Below, one piece after another: positions 41,260 through 51,168 of a stretch of 64,000 nt of DNA. The translations under genes were made by a program, and so were the position numbers. The stretch covers positions 220,654-284,653 of the forward strand of contig SCKJ01000003.1 in assembly GCA_004124875.1 (NCBI GenBank). The letters are read 5' to 3'. The number at the start of each line of letters is the position of its first letter. Within the stretch, counting starts at the first letter, position 1. The stretch is from Fidelibacterota bacterium (GTDB lineage Bacteria > Fidelibacterota > Marinisomatia > SCGC-AAA003-L08 > TS1B11). The notes beneath the pieces are model-generated. The model saw only the letters and a program-made list of their open reading frames with translations, searched no databases and had not been told where the DNA came from.

Positions 41260-42628
41260 TTTCGTCATCAAGTTCGCTATGAATGCAGTCAACTGCCAGC
41301 CGAAGATTGTCCTTTTCCAGCACCATGGAGATGGAATATTCAGACGATCCCTGAGCGATGGCAATCACGTTGATCGCCTGGTGGCCCAGCGCGGAAAATA
41401 TTTTGCCCGCGATGCCGTGCCGGTTGCGCATATTTTCTCCCACGACGGTGATGATGCCCACATCGGAGAGCACCCGGATATGATCGATGCGCCGGTCCCC
41501 CTCCAGCCAGTCGGCCAGGGCCGTCTCCAGAGAGTCAATGGTCTGTGGCACTTCACTGGCCTGCACAACAAAGGTGATGTTATGTTCGGCGGAGCTCTGG
41601 CTGATCATCAGAACGTTGGTGCCCACCTCTTGCACGGCCGAAAATATGGTCGCCGCCACGCCCGGAACACCGATCATGCCGTAGCCGCCCACCGTGATCA
41701 TGGAGACGTCATCGATCGACGTGGTAATCAACGTCCGGCCACGCCGGGCAATGCGCGATGAGATGAGGGTGCCCTCGTTCTCCGGGGCCAGCAGATTTTT
41801 GATCCTGACGGCCACCTCCGTTTCCAGCAGCGGCCACAGGGTGCGGGGATGGATCACCGAAGCGCCAAAATAAGCCACTTCGGCGGCTTCGCGAAAGGAA
41901 ATTTCCGGCAGGACCCTCGCCGATTGATGGTGCCGGGGATCGGCGGTGAGGATGCCGTCAACATCCGTCCATATCCAGACCTCCGATGCCTCCAGACAGG
42001 CGCCCAGGACCGTGGCGGTCAAGTCGGACCCGTTACGGCCGATAGTGGTGGTTTCGCCCGCGGCGTTGGACCCTAAAAATCCGGTGACGACAGGAATGTC
42101 GCCATTATTTAGCAGAGGTGACACTTTTTCGCCGATCAGCCGGCGTGTTACCGTCAGGTCGACCCGGGCGTTGCCCCACTGGCTGCCCGTTCTGATGATG
42201 GTACGGCTATCGACATAGATTCCGCGCAGCTGCCTGGCGCTCAAGCAGTGCGCCACCAGATTCGTCGATAACCGTTCGCCTACTGATAGAATTTCATCGC
42301 GCTCCTGACCCTCCACAGGGCCCCGCGCAGTGGAAAGCGCCTGCAATGTCGTTTCTACATGAACGCCATAATCAGACAGCAATGCTTCCGGGAGGTCAAG
42401 GTCCGCCGCCATGCGAATATGCGTCGCCTGCACCTGTTCGGAAATCGAGACAGCATCTCCGGCCGTGTTGCAAAACTGGGCGAGTAAGTCGGTGATGCGA
42501 CCCAGAGCGGAGGTGACCACCACCAGGGGTCCCTCAAACCGGGCAATCTGCTCGACAGCGCTCAGCAGCCGATCTGCGCTTTCAAGCGAACTACCCCCAA
42601 ATTTGAATACGACCGGCGCCTTATTCAA
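41249..42628 (-). CDS. lysC: Aspartokinase with ACT domains
   Basis: Phosphorylates aspartate in the first committed step. The TTG at 42628 behind GGGAG gives about 459 residues and overlaps the thrB stop; ATG codons at 42655 and 42667 are alternatives. The kinase begins VVFKFGGSSLESAD, followed by TTTIGRNGSDLTATVLGA, the kinase signature near 210. Two ACT domains follow (MITVGGYGMIGVPGVAATIF and IITVVGENMRNRHGIAGKIF), so feedback inhibition by threonine or lysine is expected. It sits between thrB and asd in the same operon. Confidence 0.92.
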   Translation of the reverse strand: MNKAPVVFKFGGSSLESADRLLSAVEQIARFEGPLVVVTSALGRITDLLAQFCNTAGDAVSISEQVQATHIRMAADLDLPEALLSDYGVHVETTLQALSTARGPVEGQERDEILSVGERLSTNLVAHCLSARQLRGIYVDSRTIIRTGSQWGNARVDLTVTRRLIGEKVSPLLNNGDIPVVTGFLGSNAAGETTTIGRNGSDLTATVLGACLEASEVWIWTDVDGILTADPRHHQSARVLPEISFREAAEVAYFGASVIHPRTLWPLLETEVAVRIKNLLAPENEGTLISSRIARRGRTLITTSIDDVSMITVGGYGMIGVPGVAATIFSAVQEVGTNVLMISQSSAEHNITFVVQASEVPQTIDSLETALADWLEGDRRIDHIRVLSDVGIITVVGENMRNRHGIAGKIFSALGHQAINVIAIAQGSSEYSISMVLEKDNLRLAVDCIHSELDDENDN

Positions 42629-43532
42629 TGAGGTCTCCCAAAACTCCTTGATCATCGGGTTGAACAAACAGCACCTGGGCCTCTATGCCCATCTCAGCCA
42701 GCGCCGATTGCACTGCGGCGGATGGGTCGGGGGCGCCCGAAACAAGTCCCGCCACCGTGGTGCCAGCGCCGGAGAGGTATGCGCCTGCCACCTCATCGCG
42801 AGCCGAAAGCAAGTTGAATATGGCGCTCGATTGCGGCAGCGCGTCCAACCGGTAAGGTTGATGCCGGAGGTCCGATTCACTGAACTTCAGTTTGGCGCGG
42901 TCGCCATCGGCCAGGCCCATGATGAGTTGGCCTAAAGCCTGTGCAGTCAACTTGAGGTCTTCATCCGGGACGGTCTCCGGCAGTATTTCCCGCATGTCAT
43001 GGGTCGATTTCATCTGCCGGGGCACCACCAGCAGCAGGCGAATGCCGCTATGCAACGGCAGCGACTCGGCGCTGTACGAGCGATCATCGTAGGAAATCCG
43101 CTGGAGGCTCCCAAAAACTGCCGCCGCCACATTGTCCGGGTGGCCTTCAAGTTCCGCCGCCGCCTGAAAAAGCGCCTCTTTGTCGACTGCTCCGGAGTGG
43201 GAAAGTTGGGCCAGCGTCATGCCCGCGACAATGGCGGCCGCGCTGCCTCCCAGACCACGGGAGAGTGGAATTTCGCTGACGCTGCTGCAGCTCAGTGCGC
43301 TCTCGGGCCAGCCGTGGTGGCGGCACAGCTGAGCGTAAGATTTGGCGATGAGGTTCTCGTTGCAATTATCCAGCAGGTGGGCGCCTTCGCCGCTTAAATC
43401 AAACTGCCACTCCTCGTCAGGAACCCCGGCCACCTTCAGGCGCATATCGAGGGCGATGGCCAGCGTGTCAAATCCGGGACCCAAATTGGCGGAGCTGGCC
43501 GGAACGGAGACCTCATACCTGGCGGTGTTCAT
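42621..43532 (-). CDS. thrB: Homoserine kinase
   Basis: GHMP-family kinase that phosphorylates homoserine, the fourth step to threonine. The 303-residue protein has PASSANLGPGFDTLAIAL at the N-terminus and the ATP-binding PLSRGLGGSAAAIVAGM near residues 88-105. The C-terminus carries GAYLSGAGTTVAGLV. Its 3' end overlaps the lysC start. The gap to thrC is 182 bases, long for an operon, and could hold an internal promoter, but none is obvious. Confidence 0.92.
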   Translation of the reverse strand: MNTARYEVSVPASSANLGPGFDTLAIALDMRLKVAGVPDEEWQFDLSGEGAHLLDNCNENLIAKSYAQLCRHHGWPESALSCSSVSEIPLSRGLGGSAAAIVAGMTLAQLSHSGAVDKEALFQAAAELEGHPDNVAAAVFGSLQRISYDDRSYSAESLPLHSGIRLLLVVPRQMKSTHDMREILPETVPDEDLKLTAQALGQLIMGLADGDRAKLKFSESDLRHQPYRLDALPQSSAIFNLLSARDEVAGAYLSGAGTTVAGLVSGAPDPSAAVQSALAEMGIEAQVLFVQPDDQGVLGDLIE

Positions 43533-43714
43533 GCTGCCTGGCCGACGTGCCGGTTATGCCAATAAGGGGGCTGATCTACCAATTTTGCCGATGGGGTCAA
43601 TGGTTCCTCCCGTGGATCGCTGCTGATCCAGGCCCGCAGCCTGGCTCTATTTCTCGGCGTAAATTTACGAAGATTGCCGGGCATAACCTGATCTGTTGCG
43701 GAACGGGTCAGCGG

Positions 43715-44755
43715 CTACAGCTTGAGCGCCCGGGCAACAGACGGTCCGTCGGCATCAAGCAGCAATGGTTCAGGCGCGGAGGCCAGAGCGCTGTCGGGGT
43801 CTTTCAGTCCGTGGCCGGTAAGAATGCAAACCACCGAATCCTCAGGTGAGAAAAATTGTTTCGCGGCCAATTTCAGAATGCCGGCCACGCCCGCCGCGGA
43901 AGCAGGCTCGCAGAAAACCCCTTCGCGGGAGGCCAACAGCCGGTAGGCGGAGAGGATTTCCTCATCGGTAACGGCCTCGATGAGCCCCCCGGATTCATCC
44001 CGCGCCGTTTCGGCTTCTTTCCAGCTGGCGGGGTTGCCTATGCGAATGGCGCTGGCGACGGTTTCGGGGTTCTCAATGGGATGGCCTGCAACGATGGGGG
44101 CCGCGCCGGCGGCCTGAAAGCCGAGCATGACCGGCAACCTCTGGCTCCTGCCGGCCTCCCTGTAGCGCTGGTAACCTTTCCAGTAGGCGGTAATGTTGCC
44201 GGCGTTGCCCACCGGCATGGCCTGGTAGGCAGGGGCGTCAGACAGGGCGTCGACCACTTCATAGGCCCCGGTGGCCTGCCCCTCTATCCTGAAGGGGTTC
44301 ACAGAGTTGACCAGCTCGAGGCCGTATTCATCCGACAGGAACCTGACCACTTCCAGGGCCTGGTCAAAGTTCCCCCTGACCGTGGCCACCTCCGCCCCGC
44401 AATGGGACACATGGGCCAGTTTCCCCAGCGCCACTTTGCCTTCGGGCAGCACCACAATGCAGCGCAGACCCGCCCGGGCGGCATAGGCAGCAGCAGAAGC
44501 GGCAGTGTTGCCGGTGGAGGCGCAGATGATGGCCGTGGCGCCGGATTCCACCGCCTTGGAGACAGCCAGCGTCATGCCGCGATCCTTAAAGGAACCGGTA
44601 GGGTTGGCGCCTTCGAATTTCAGGAAGACTTTGGCCCCCACAAGCTCCGACAACCTGGGGGCGGGAAGCAGCGGGGTGTCGCCTTCACTCAGCGACACAA
44701 TGGGCGTATCCGGGGTTACCGGGAGATAGGCGGCATATTTCTCGATCAGGGACAC
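43715..44755 (-). CDS. thrC: Threonine synthase
   Basis: PLP enzyme that converts O-phosphohomoserine to threonine. GTG start at 44755 with GAGGG about nine bases upstream; 346 residues, the short thrC type. PLP Lys57 sits in PTGSFKDRGMTLAVS. ICASTGNTAASAAAYAARAG binds the cofactor phosphate, and PASAAGVAG appears near the C-terminus. It is the first gene of thrC-thrB-lysC-asd. The repeat protein at 44854 ends about 98 bases upstream on the same strand. Confidence 0.92.
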   Translation of the reverse strand: MSLIEKYAAYLPVTPDTPIVSLSEGDTPLLPAPRLSELVGAKVFLKFEGANPTGSFKDRGMTLAVSKAVESGATAIICASTGNTAASAAAYAARAGLRCIVVLPEGKVALGKLAHVSHCGAEVATVRGNFDQALEVVRFLSDEYGLELVNSVNPFRIEGQATGAYEVVDALSDAPAYQAMPVGNAGNITAYWKGYQRYREAGRSQRLPVMLGFQAAGAAPIVAGHPIENPETVASAIRIGNPASWKEAETARDESGGLIEAVTDEEILSAYRLLASREGVFCEPASAAGVAGILKLAAKQFFSPEDSVVCILTGHGLKDPDSALASAPEPLLLDADGPSVARALKL

Positions 44756-44853
44756 GGCTTAACCCTCGTCAGTTGATGGATGAAGGTTACCTGTGATAGG
44801 TCCTCCGAACCAAAAGCAAAGTTTGCCCGGATAATATGTCCAGCCAGGGGGAT

Positions 44854-46293
44854 CTATAATCGGTCAAGAAGCAAATCCATCACCTGGCGCCGCGAAGTGG
44901 AGTTGTCAATTTCACGGGCCATATCGAAGGCATACCTGACCATCTCATCAGACAACTCACGGCCTTTTATCAGGTCAGTCATCACCCGGGACTGTTCATG
45001 GGAGGAGGAAATTTGCGCCGCCGCGTCAATGTAGGCAATTATTTCACTGTCACTCAATACGGGTCGGCTGCCTACCTCCCGAAGTACCCTGCGAATTTCA
45101 TAACTCGACGAAATAGTGCTGGCCATATTGATCAGGCCGATCACATGCTCTGCGGTAAGGTCAGACATCCGGGCCAGAGCTATCAACGTTCTGGACTGCT
45201 CATACGAGGAGCTGATTTTGCTGACTGACTGGAGGTAGTTCTCTACAAACTCATTGGATGCCGTGGCCAATGCAGTTAATCCTATCAGCGTCTGGCCCAG
45301 CTCATAAGATGAACTGATGTTGGCGGCGGCAGACGCAATACTCGCGTGGTGTGCCGCTTTGGAACCACTCAGAGCCGACAATGCGGCCAGGGAGCGCTTC
45401 TGTTCATATGAGGACGATATGGAAGTTGTGGCCTGCACTAAATCGTCCATCGCTGCGGGATACTCCGTTAAGTGCGGAGCCACCCCGATGATGGCCCTGG
45501 ATTGTTCATAGCTTGAGGATATGCCACTGATGATGTCGGCGATGGCCCCACCCGTAGCTTCATTCATTTTAATGTTTTCAGCCAAACTTATGAGGGTACG
45601 GGATTTTTCGTATGATGAGGACATACGATCGGACGCTTCAACAAGAGCGAGGGCAAAATCATCGGCGGGCGCGAGCTCGGCGCTCCACTCACGCAAGATG
45701 AGTCCCAGCCAATAACTGCTCTTGACGGTAACTCCGGCTGAAGAGGCCATGGCCACGCGATCCTCCGTGGATATGTCCTGCCTGCCGAAAGCCTTGTAGA
45801 AATTGTACTGGCCCTCACTGCCGGACATGCGCTCCGCCAGCGCCAAAACTTTCCACAGCGGTTCTCCATCGCTCAACATCCTTTTTATCCTGCTATCGAC
45901 TCCGATGCCGGTAAGGTAAAAAGTCTCCAGAATCGCCTCGGTGATCCAATTGCTGGCGTACTGGTCAATCTCGTCGGAGAAACTACCTCTAAAAAAGGTG
46001 CGCGCAATCCGTCCCCGGTCATCAGCCTCAAATACCACTTTGGTGGTTCTCAAAAACACCCGCCGCTCAATGCTCAGGTACCCGCCCGGCGACATGGACT
46101 CTACATCTTTGTTGTCGAAAGTAAAACTGACTTCCCCCAGCACTTTGACTTTGAAATGGGAAAAGGGAGTCACATTGGAATGAATCACAAATCCGTCATT
46201 CTGGCGGACGACATCAACAATGGCTCCGCTCAACAGTGTGGGGACCAGAACGAGAATGGAGGCCAGGAGGCGAGTCAATTTTTGCCGTGACAT
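44854..46293 (-). CDS. Secreted protein with exact 34-residue SSSYE repeats
   Basis: 479 residues from the ATG at 46293 (behind AAAGGA); a start at 46317 adds eight residues. A signal peptide (LASILVLVPTLLSGA) is followed by about 150 residues with no recognised fold. From about residue 191 there are nine repeats spaced exactly 34 residues apart, with core ISSSYEQSRTLIxLA; the first (SSYWLG) and last (DNSTSRR) are degenerate. The repeats are helical and resemble the IDSDYEKRR repeats found in some M56-peptidase-linked and other FCB proteins. No peptidase, lipobox or membrane anchor is seen, so function is unknown. It precedes thrC but need not be related. Confidence 0.75.
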   Translation of the reverse strand: MSRQKLTRLLASILVLVPTLLSGAIVDVVRQNDGFVIHSNVTPFSHFKVKVLGEVSFTFDNKDVESMSPGGYLSIERRVFLRTTKVVFEADDRGRIARTFFRGSFSDEIDQYASNWITEAILETFYLTGIGVDSRIKRMLSDGEPLWKVLALAERMSGSEGQYNFYKAFGRQDISTEDRVAMASSAGVTVKSSYWLGLILREWSAELAPADDFALALVEASDRMSSSYEKSRTLISLAENIKMNEATGGAIADIISGISSSYEQSRAIIGVAPHLTEYPAAMDDLVQATTSISSSYEQKRSLAALSALSGSKAAHHASIASAAANISSSYELGQTLIGLTALATASNEFVENYLQSVSKISSSYEQSRTLIALARMSDLTAEHVIGLINMASTISSSYEIRRVLREVGSRPVLSDSEIIAYIDAAAQISSSHEQSRVMTDLIKGRELSDEMVRYAFDMAREIDNSTSRRQVMDLLLDRL

Positions 46294-46463
46294 GTAAATC
46301 CTTTTCGTTATAGACACAGGTGCTGCGCGACCTGTTAAAAATTTGCTACCTGAATAATAGACGACTCAACTGCCGCTGGTGTTGCAGCGGCCGGTAAAAA
46401 ATGCTATTTGATGGAGAAGTCCGGGGAAGGTGTGGCTGCCGGCCGCGCCAGCAGGTGGGAGCG

Positions 46464-46853
46464 TCAGACGTCGAGCGCCTTGTCCCACAAGAGCTGGCCG
46501 AGATTTTGTGCCGCATCCCTGTTCGTGCGGATGTAGTCGATGAGCGCTCGTTGCGTATTGGACAGATTGTGACTGGCGTCACCGCCCATCGAAGCGTTGC
46601 CCTCATGAGCAATATCGGCGGGTTCCGGTGACACGATCCCGTAGATGAGCCACCACGGATAAACAGCGTGTAGTCTGCAAATTTTGTTGATGACACCGAA
46701 AGATGGCCGCAGCCGCCCTGTCTCATAGCCGCTGATGCTCTGGCGGGTAACTTCGAGCTGTTCTGCAAATTCGATCTGGCCCATATCCGCTTTTTTACGG
46801 ACATCCCTGATGCGCTTGCCCATTCCGGCAGAATAATTTACTTCAGTAGCCAA
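46464..46853 (-). CDS. XRE-family helix-turn-helix regulator
   Basis: 129-residue DNA-binding protein. The HTH lies at about residues 12-65: RIRDVRKKADMGQIEFAEQLEVTRQSISGYETG, the usual Cro/CI helix-turn-helix, followed by a C-terminal helical region (TQRALIDYIRTNRDAAQNL) that may dimerise. No sensing domain is seen. Its target is unknown; it is not adjacent to a toxin partner. A reading frame on the same strand at 46346-46804 overlaps it but has no domain support. Confidence 0.82.
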   Translation of the reverse strand: MATEVNYSAGMGKRIRDVRKKADMGQIEFAEQLEVTRQSISGYETGRLRPSFGVINKICRLHAVYPWWLIYGIVSPEPADIAHEGNASMGGDASHNLSNTQRALIDYIRTNRDAAQNLGQLLWDKALDV

Positions 46854-47068
46854 AACTCTGATTCCAGCTTGTCATTATAGTGGACGGGTCTCCGCGCGGA
46901 GCCGGTTGCTCAGTCAATCAACCGGATGACCCAGTGGTGTAAACACGTGTCTAGACAGGAATTTAAGGCATTAATATACGAAGAGACAACAGAATGGCGG
47001 TCAGGCCATTGAGAAAATGACATGGAGTCCGATTTGGCGCCAGGCGATCACCCCGGCAAGGTGCGTCC

Positions 47069-49525
47069 CTAGAAATCGTCCTCTTGACCCTCGCCGTTGC
47101 CACCAGGCCGCTCACGACTCTCCTTGAAGCGGTTAAAATTGTAGCTGAGCGTAATCCGGCCGGAGGGGGAGCGCCGGGTGCTGAGGCTCGAGTATTCGAA
47201 GCCTGTTCCCGATGTCGTGGTTTCGAATTTCTGAGTCCTGAAGATGTCACCCAACTGGATTGTGATCGACAGCCGCTTGTCCATAAACGACTGCCGGGCG
47301 GAGACGCTCGTCGTGTAAATGCCTTCTCGCTGGCCCTGTGCGGAGACCGACGGGCTGGTGAAGCGGCTGTTGACCTGTATCCGGCTGCTCTGGCCAATGC
47401 GGAATGTCTGGTTAAGACGAACGGACCAGTTATCGCTTGAACGCGAGTAGTCCGTGCCGCCGAAAGCTCCATCGAGCTGGTAATTGAAAACGGTGCCAAT
47501 GAGGCTGACATTCCACCATGGAATCTGGCGCAGATTGATCATGAGTTCGGTACCCAGAGCCTTGCTGTCGCCGACGTTCTCGGGACGGGTCAGCATGACA
47601 TTGGCATCGTAGACAGACCTGATCCGCTCGGTTACGTTCTCTGAGAGCCGGTAGTAGACCTCAACCGACACCAGGTTTCTGCCCATGGGAAGTTGGAGGC
47701 TTAATTCATATGAATTGATGTAGGTCGGCTTGAGACCGGGATTCCCCGAGATCACGTTGTTGGCATCCGACCAGGTAATGAAAGGAGCCAGAAACCAACT
47801 CCGGGGGCGCCTGATGCGCAGACTGTAGCTGCCCAGCATCTGAAGCTGTTCCGTCAGCTGGAAAGAGGTGTGCAGGGAGGGGTAAACATCCCACCGGTCG
47901 ATAGAAAATATTTCCCCCGTGGTAGGAATCTCGATGTTGCGATCGGTGTACTCGCCCCGCAGCCCAATTTGGATACCAGCCTTGGCGCCTTCGCTGGAAA
48001 ACTGCGTATAGAGGGAGTGGATATTGCGGACATAACTGACGGTGCTGGCGAATTGCGGCTGATCAAGATAGACCCCGGCCGTGGCATCGTATTCGCGCAG
48101 AGCTGTTTCGTCACTGCTGGACCCCATTCTGCCCTGATATCCGGCTTCAAATTTCATCCCTTCCGCAATAGGCAGAGTGTAGTCCAGCTGGGCCCGTACC
48201 CGGTTGGAGGGTCCTTTTTCCGTGATTTTCCGTCCCTGCGTTACGGTATTTTCGAGGTCGAGCAGCTCGTTGGTGTTCAGATCATCGCCAAGGCGTGAAC
48301 TTAAGCTGATGCGCGAATTGATTTCGTGCTGGGGCCGGGCAAATTTGTGCTTGTACTCACCATTGAGCGACCAAAACGTTCCGCTGCGATCAGTCAAACT
48401 GGCGCTGATGTAATCCTCAACCAGGCTGCCCGGATTAACGTTTTGGCTGAAGTTGAGATCACTGCCGCGCACATAAGACATCTCTCCGACCCTGAATGAG
48501 ATGGAGGCCATATCATGTTCCGTGAGATCGAGAGCCAACTCTCCCCGCACGTTGAGCCTGTTTATCCTAAAGAGGTTGGACCCGTTTGATATAATGGATA
48601 TGGTGGTGTCGTTAAATGTCGTGGTGTTATTGGCCTCCACCGTTCCGGGAAAACTGCGCAGGTTGTAGTTTGCACCCAGGGAGGCGTTCATTCGTCCCGT
48701 ACGGTAGCCGAGGAGAAAATCGCCGCCACGATTGTCGTACAGGCCGCCACTGGTGTTAAAGATACCGCTGACCCCTTCAATCAACCTTTTCTTGGTAATG
48801 ATATTGATAATCCCCGAGACGCCATCAGGATCGTATTTGGCCGAAGGGTTGGTGATGATTTCAATACTGGCGATAATGTTGGCCGGTGTCTGCTGCAAGG
48901 CATCGTTGGCATCGAGTATCGTAGGACGTCCATCGATGAGGACGGTAAAACTGGAGCTGCCCCGTAGTTCCACATTGCCGTCGATATCAACTGTAATTGA
49001 GGGGACGTTTTCCAGGATATCAACAGCTGAACCGGAGACTGCGGAGTACATGCCGGATACGTCGATGATTTTTTTGTCCAGCCGGTAGGAGACCAGGGGC
49101 CGGTCTTTCACGAGTTCCACGGTCTGGCCCTGCAGCACTCCGGGCCGCAGATTGATCACCCCCAGGTCCAGCACCGGACGGCGGGGCCTGATCATCAGGG
49201 AATCGATCGTCTTTGACTGGTAGCCGATAAATTTGGCCTCCAGAAAATAGCGCCCCGGCCTGAGCTCCGTAAGCAGAAAGAGGCCGTAGGAATCGGTCGT
49301 GGTGCCGGTGACCAGAACAGAGTCACGCAGCCGGAAAAGGGCGACGTTGGCGTACTCCAGCGGGGCGCCGGAATCATAATCGATCAAAGTACCTGAAATC
49401 TTGCCGATAGGTTCACGGCTGAACTCCCGGCCCCGGCCACCAGGCCGTTGACTCCGCTGGCCATAGGCCGGCTCGAAAAAGATTGATACGCTCAGTGCCA
49501 CCAGTACCGCCAATTTCAACTTCAT
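47069..49525 (-). CDS. TonB-dependent receptor-like outer-membrane barrel protein
   Basis: Uptake protein of about 818 residues. ATG at 49525 with GGAG 8 bases before; a GTG nine bases upstream is possible. Signal peptide (LAVLVALSVSIFFEPAYG), then RSQRPGGRGREF and the carboxypeptidase-regulatory domain (GTLIDYDSGAPLEYANVALF, residues about 50-125). The plug region has SVDILENVPSITVDIDGNVELRG and FTVLIDGRPTILDAND near 170-210, then a 14-beta-strand outer-membrane barrel of the PF14905 type. It ends in a Gly-rich, Asp-Asp-Phe tail. The substrate is unknown; no adjacent SusD. Confidence 0.9.
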   Translation of the reverse strand: MKLKLAVLVALSVSIFFEPAYGQRSQRPGGRGREFSREPIGKISGTLIDYDSGAPLEYANVALFRLRDSVLVTGTTTDSYGLFLLTELRPGRYFLEAKFIGYQSKTIDSLMIRPRRPVLDLGVINLRPGVLQGQTVELVKDRPLVSYRLDKKIIDVSGMYSAVSGSAVDILENVPSITVDIDGNVELRGSSSFTVLIDGRPTILDANDALQQTPANIIASIEIITNPSAKYDPDGVSGIINIITKKRLIEGVSGIFNTSGGLYDNRGGDFLLGYRTGRMNASLGANYNLRSFPGTVEANNTTTFNDTTISIISNGSNLFRINRLNVRGELALDLTEHDMASISFRVGEMSYVRGSDLNFSQNVNPGSLVEDYISASLTDRSGTFWSLNGEYKHKFARPQHEINSRISLSSRLGDDLNTNELLDLENTVTQGRKITEKGPSNRVRAQLDYTLPIAEGMKFEAGYQGRMGSSSDETALREYDATAGVYLDQPQFASTVSYVRNIHSLYTQFSSEGAKAGIQIGLRGEYTDRNIEIPTTGEIFSIDRWDVYPSLHTSFQLTEQLQMLGSYSLRIRRPRSWFLAPFITWSDANNVISGNPGLKPTYINSYELSLQLPMGRNLVSVEVYYRLSENVTERIRSVYDANVMLTRPENVGDSKALGTELMINLRQIPWWNVSLIGTVFNYQLDGAFGGTDYSRSSDNWSVRLNQTFRIGQSSRIQVNSRFTSPSVSAQGQREGIYTTSVSARQSFMDKRLSITIQLGDIFRTQKFETTTSGTGFEYSSLSTRRSPSGRITLSYNFNRFKESRERPGGNGEGQEDDF

Positions 49526-49726
49526 ATCACCCACTCCACTTTGTTAGCTCATTACAGGCTGCCCGAACGCGCGTCCCCTGAAGCGACGCGAAAACAACGC
49601 CAGCTTGGCCGATTGGGAACCATGTCCCCTCAGTTTATTGCCACTGCTTCAGCTGGTTTGACGCTCGGATGGCCGGCAGGTTAACGGACTATTTCGGCCT
49701 CGCCGCCAGAGAAATTATTGGCCAGG

Positions 49727-50194
49727 CTATCTCACCGGACGGCTGGCCGATTGCGTGTGCACCACTCTCCAGGCGCCATCCACGAGCCGGAACAGGTATG
49801 TGCCGTGGCCCGTGTTATGGATGTCGCGGCCATCCGAAGTGGTGAGTTTGACTTCGGTATCGACCACTGCCCAGGCGAAACTCCCTTCGAAGTGCGTCTG
49901 GATGTCCGAAAATCCGAGGGTCAGCCCCATCTCGGATTCGGGCTCGACATGATTTTCAACTAAGTCCTTGAGGCCAAGGTTTTGCCCCCCGCCTTCAAAA
50001 TAGCGGGCGCCGTCCCAGTCCAGAAAATGGGTGTAGAACACCTCGCCATCGCCCTGTTCCCAGCCGGCCCGGATATCCTCGATAATGGCTTCCAGCAGTG
50101 CCGGATCATGATATTGCGCGTACGATTCGCTGCCGCCACAGCCGCCGAACAACAGCAAACCCATCATCGCTGGTCCAATCGTTTTGTTACTCAT
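49727..50194 (-). CDS. SnoaL/DUF4440-like lipoprotein
   Basis: About 155 residues from the ATG at 50194, which has GGGAGGGA upstream; an in-frame start at 50242 is less likely. Signal GLLLFGGCGG has a plausible lipobox. The mature part is an NTF2-like fold: ALLEAIIEDIRAGWEQGDGEVFYTHF, LEDHVEPESEMGL-like helix, and FAWAVVDTEVKLTTSDGRDIHNTGHGTYLFRLVDGAWRVVHTQSA, the last part being typical of DUF4440/SnoaL-3 proteins. A second NTF2-like lipoprotein is at 30421. Function unknown. Confidence 0.72.
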   Translation of the reverse strand: MSNKTIGPAMMGLLLFGGCGGSESYAQYHDPALLEAIIEDIRAGWEQGDGEVFYTHFLDWDGARYFEGGGQNLGLKDLVENHVEPESEMGLTLGFSDIQTHFEGSFAWAVVDTEVKLTTSDGRDIHNTGHGTYLFRLVDGAWRVVHTQSASRPVR

Positions 50195-50306
50195 GGTGGC
50201 AGTCCCTCCCGCTGACTTGTTTAATGGATACAAAGGTGACAAGAGCCGAATTTACAGGGGTTACAACCTGCGTACGGGGATCAATTGCCGTGGCTGCCCG
50301 TCAACC

Positions 50307-51104
50307 TCAGACTAACTTTCCAAGTTTATCTGCCGAAGCGATAATGCCTTTTATAATGGCGGAACTGAGCCCTTCGTGCTCCATCTTGTTCAGCCCACTG
50401 ATGGTGGCGCCACGAGGGGTCGTAACGCGGTCAATGGCCGACTCGGGATGACCCTCCATCTGCAGCATCAACGAAGCAGCGCCCCGCGCGGCCTGGGCAG
50501 CAATCTGCAACGCCTCCTCCGGGTGGAAGCCAATCTCAATGCCCCCTTGGGACATGGCCCGGATACAACGCAGGAAAAAGGCGACTCCGCAGGCCCCAAG
50601 CGCGGTGGCGGGCACCATCAATTCTTCATCAATCTCCAGCGTGGCGCCCATACCGCCGAACAACTTTGCGGCCAGCGCCAGGGCGGAACTGTCCTGAACG
50701 CGAGCCGCCAGGCAAGTGATCGACTCGCCAATTTCGATGGCAATGTTGGGCATTGCGCGGACGACAGGCAGGCCGCTGCCAAGCTTGGCGGACAGGTCGG
50801 CGATGGTCATACCGGAGACGACAGACAGGACCATCTTGCCGGCAGTCAGGGCATCGGCCGCAACATCCAGAATCTCCATCACCTGTTGAGGTTGAACAGT
50901 GAGAATGACTATCTCTGCGCTTTGTATGGCCGCACTGTTGTCAGAAGTGATGTTGTAACCCTCACTCGCGAAGTGCGCCAGCTGATCGGTCTGCCGGCGG
51001 GTAACTGTCAGTTGGCCAGGCGTTGCCGAGCCCGACCGCACCAGCCCCTTGGCGATTGCGCCGCCGATATTTCCGCATCCAATGATGGCAATTTTATCGT
51101 CCAT
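50307..51104 (-). CDS. proC: Pyrroline-5-carboxylate reductase
   Basis: NAD(P)H reduction of pyrroline-5-carboxylate to proline, the last step of proline synthesis. The 265-residue protein has AIIGCGNIGGAIAKGLV, then VILTVQPQQVMEIL, VRAMPNIAIEIGESIT and the C-terminal VTTPRGATISGLNKMEHEG, the proC signature. It is the third gene of proB-proA-proC, about 64 bases after proA. Function is secure. Confidence 0.93.
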   Translation of the reverse strand: MDDKIAIIGCGNIGGAIAKGLVRSGSATPGQLTVTRRQTDQLAHFASEGYNITSDNSAAIQSAEIVILTVQPQQVMEILDVAADALTAGKMVLSVVSGMTIADLSAKLGSGLPVVRAMPNIAIEIGESITCLAARVQDSSALALAAKLFGGMGATLEIDEELMVPATALGACGVAFFLRCIRAMSQGGIEIGFHPEEALQIAAQAARGAASLMLQMEGHPESAIDRVTTPRGATISGLNKMEHEGLSSAIIKGIIASADKLGKLV

Positions 51105-51168
51105 GGGTCGCTCTCCTTAGACGGTTATCGATGTTTACGGGCCTGCTGCGGATAGCCGCATAAGCCCG

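Noticed and set aside
46346-46804. Reverse frame overlapping the XRE regulator
   Set aside because: The HTH lies in the other frame and this one has no recognisable fold.
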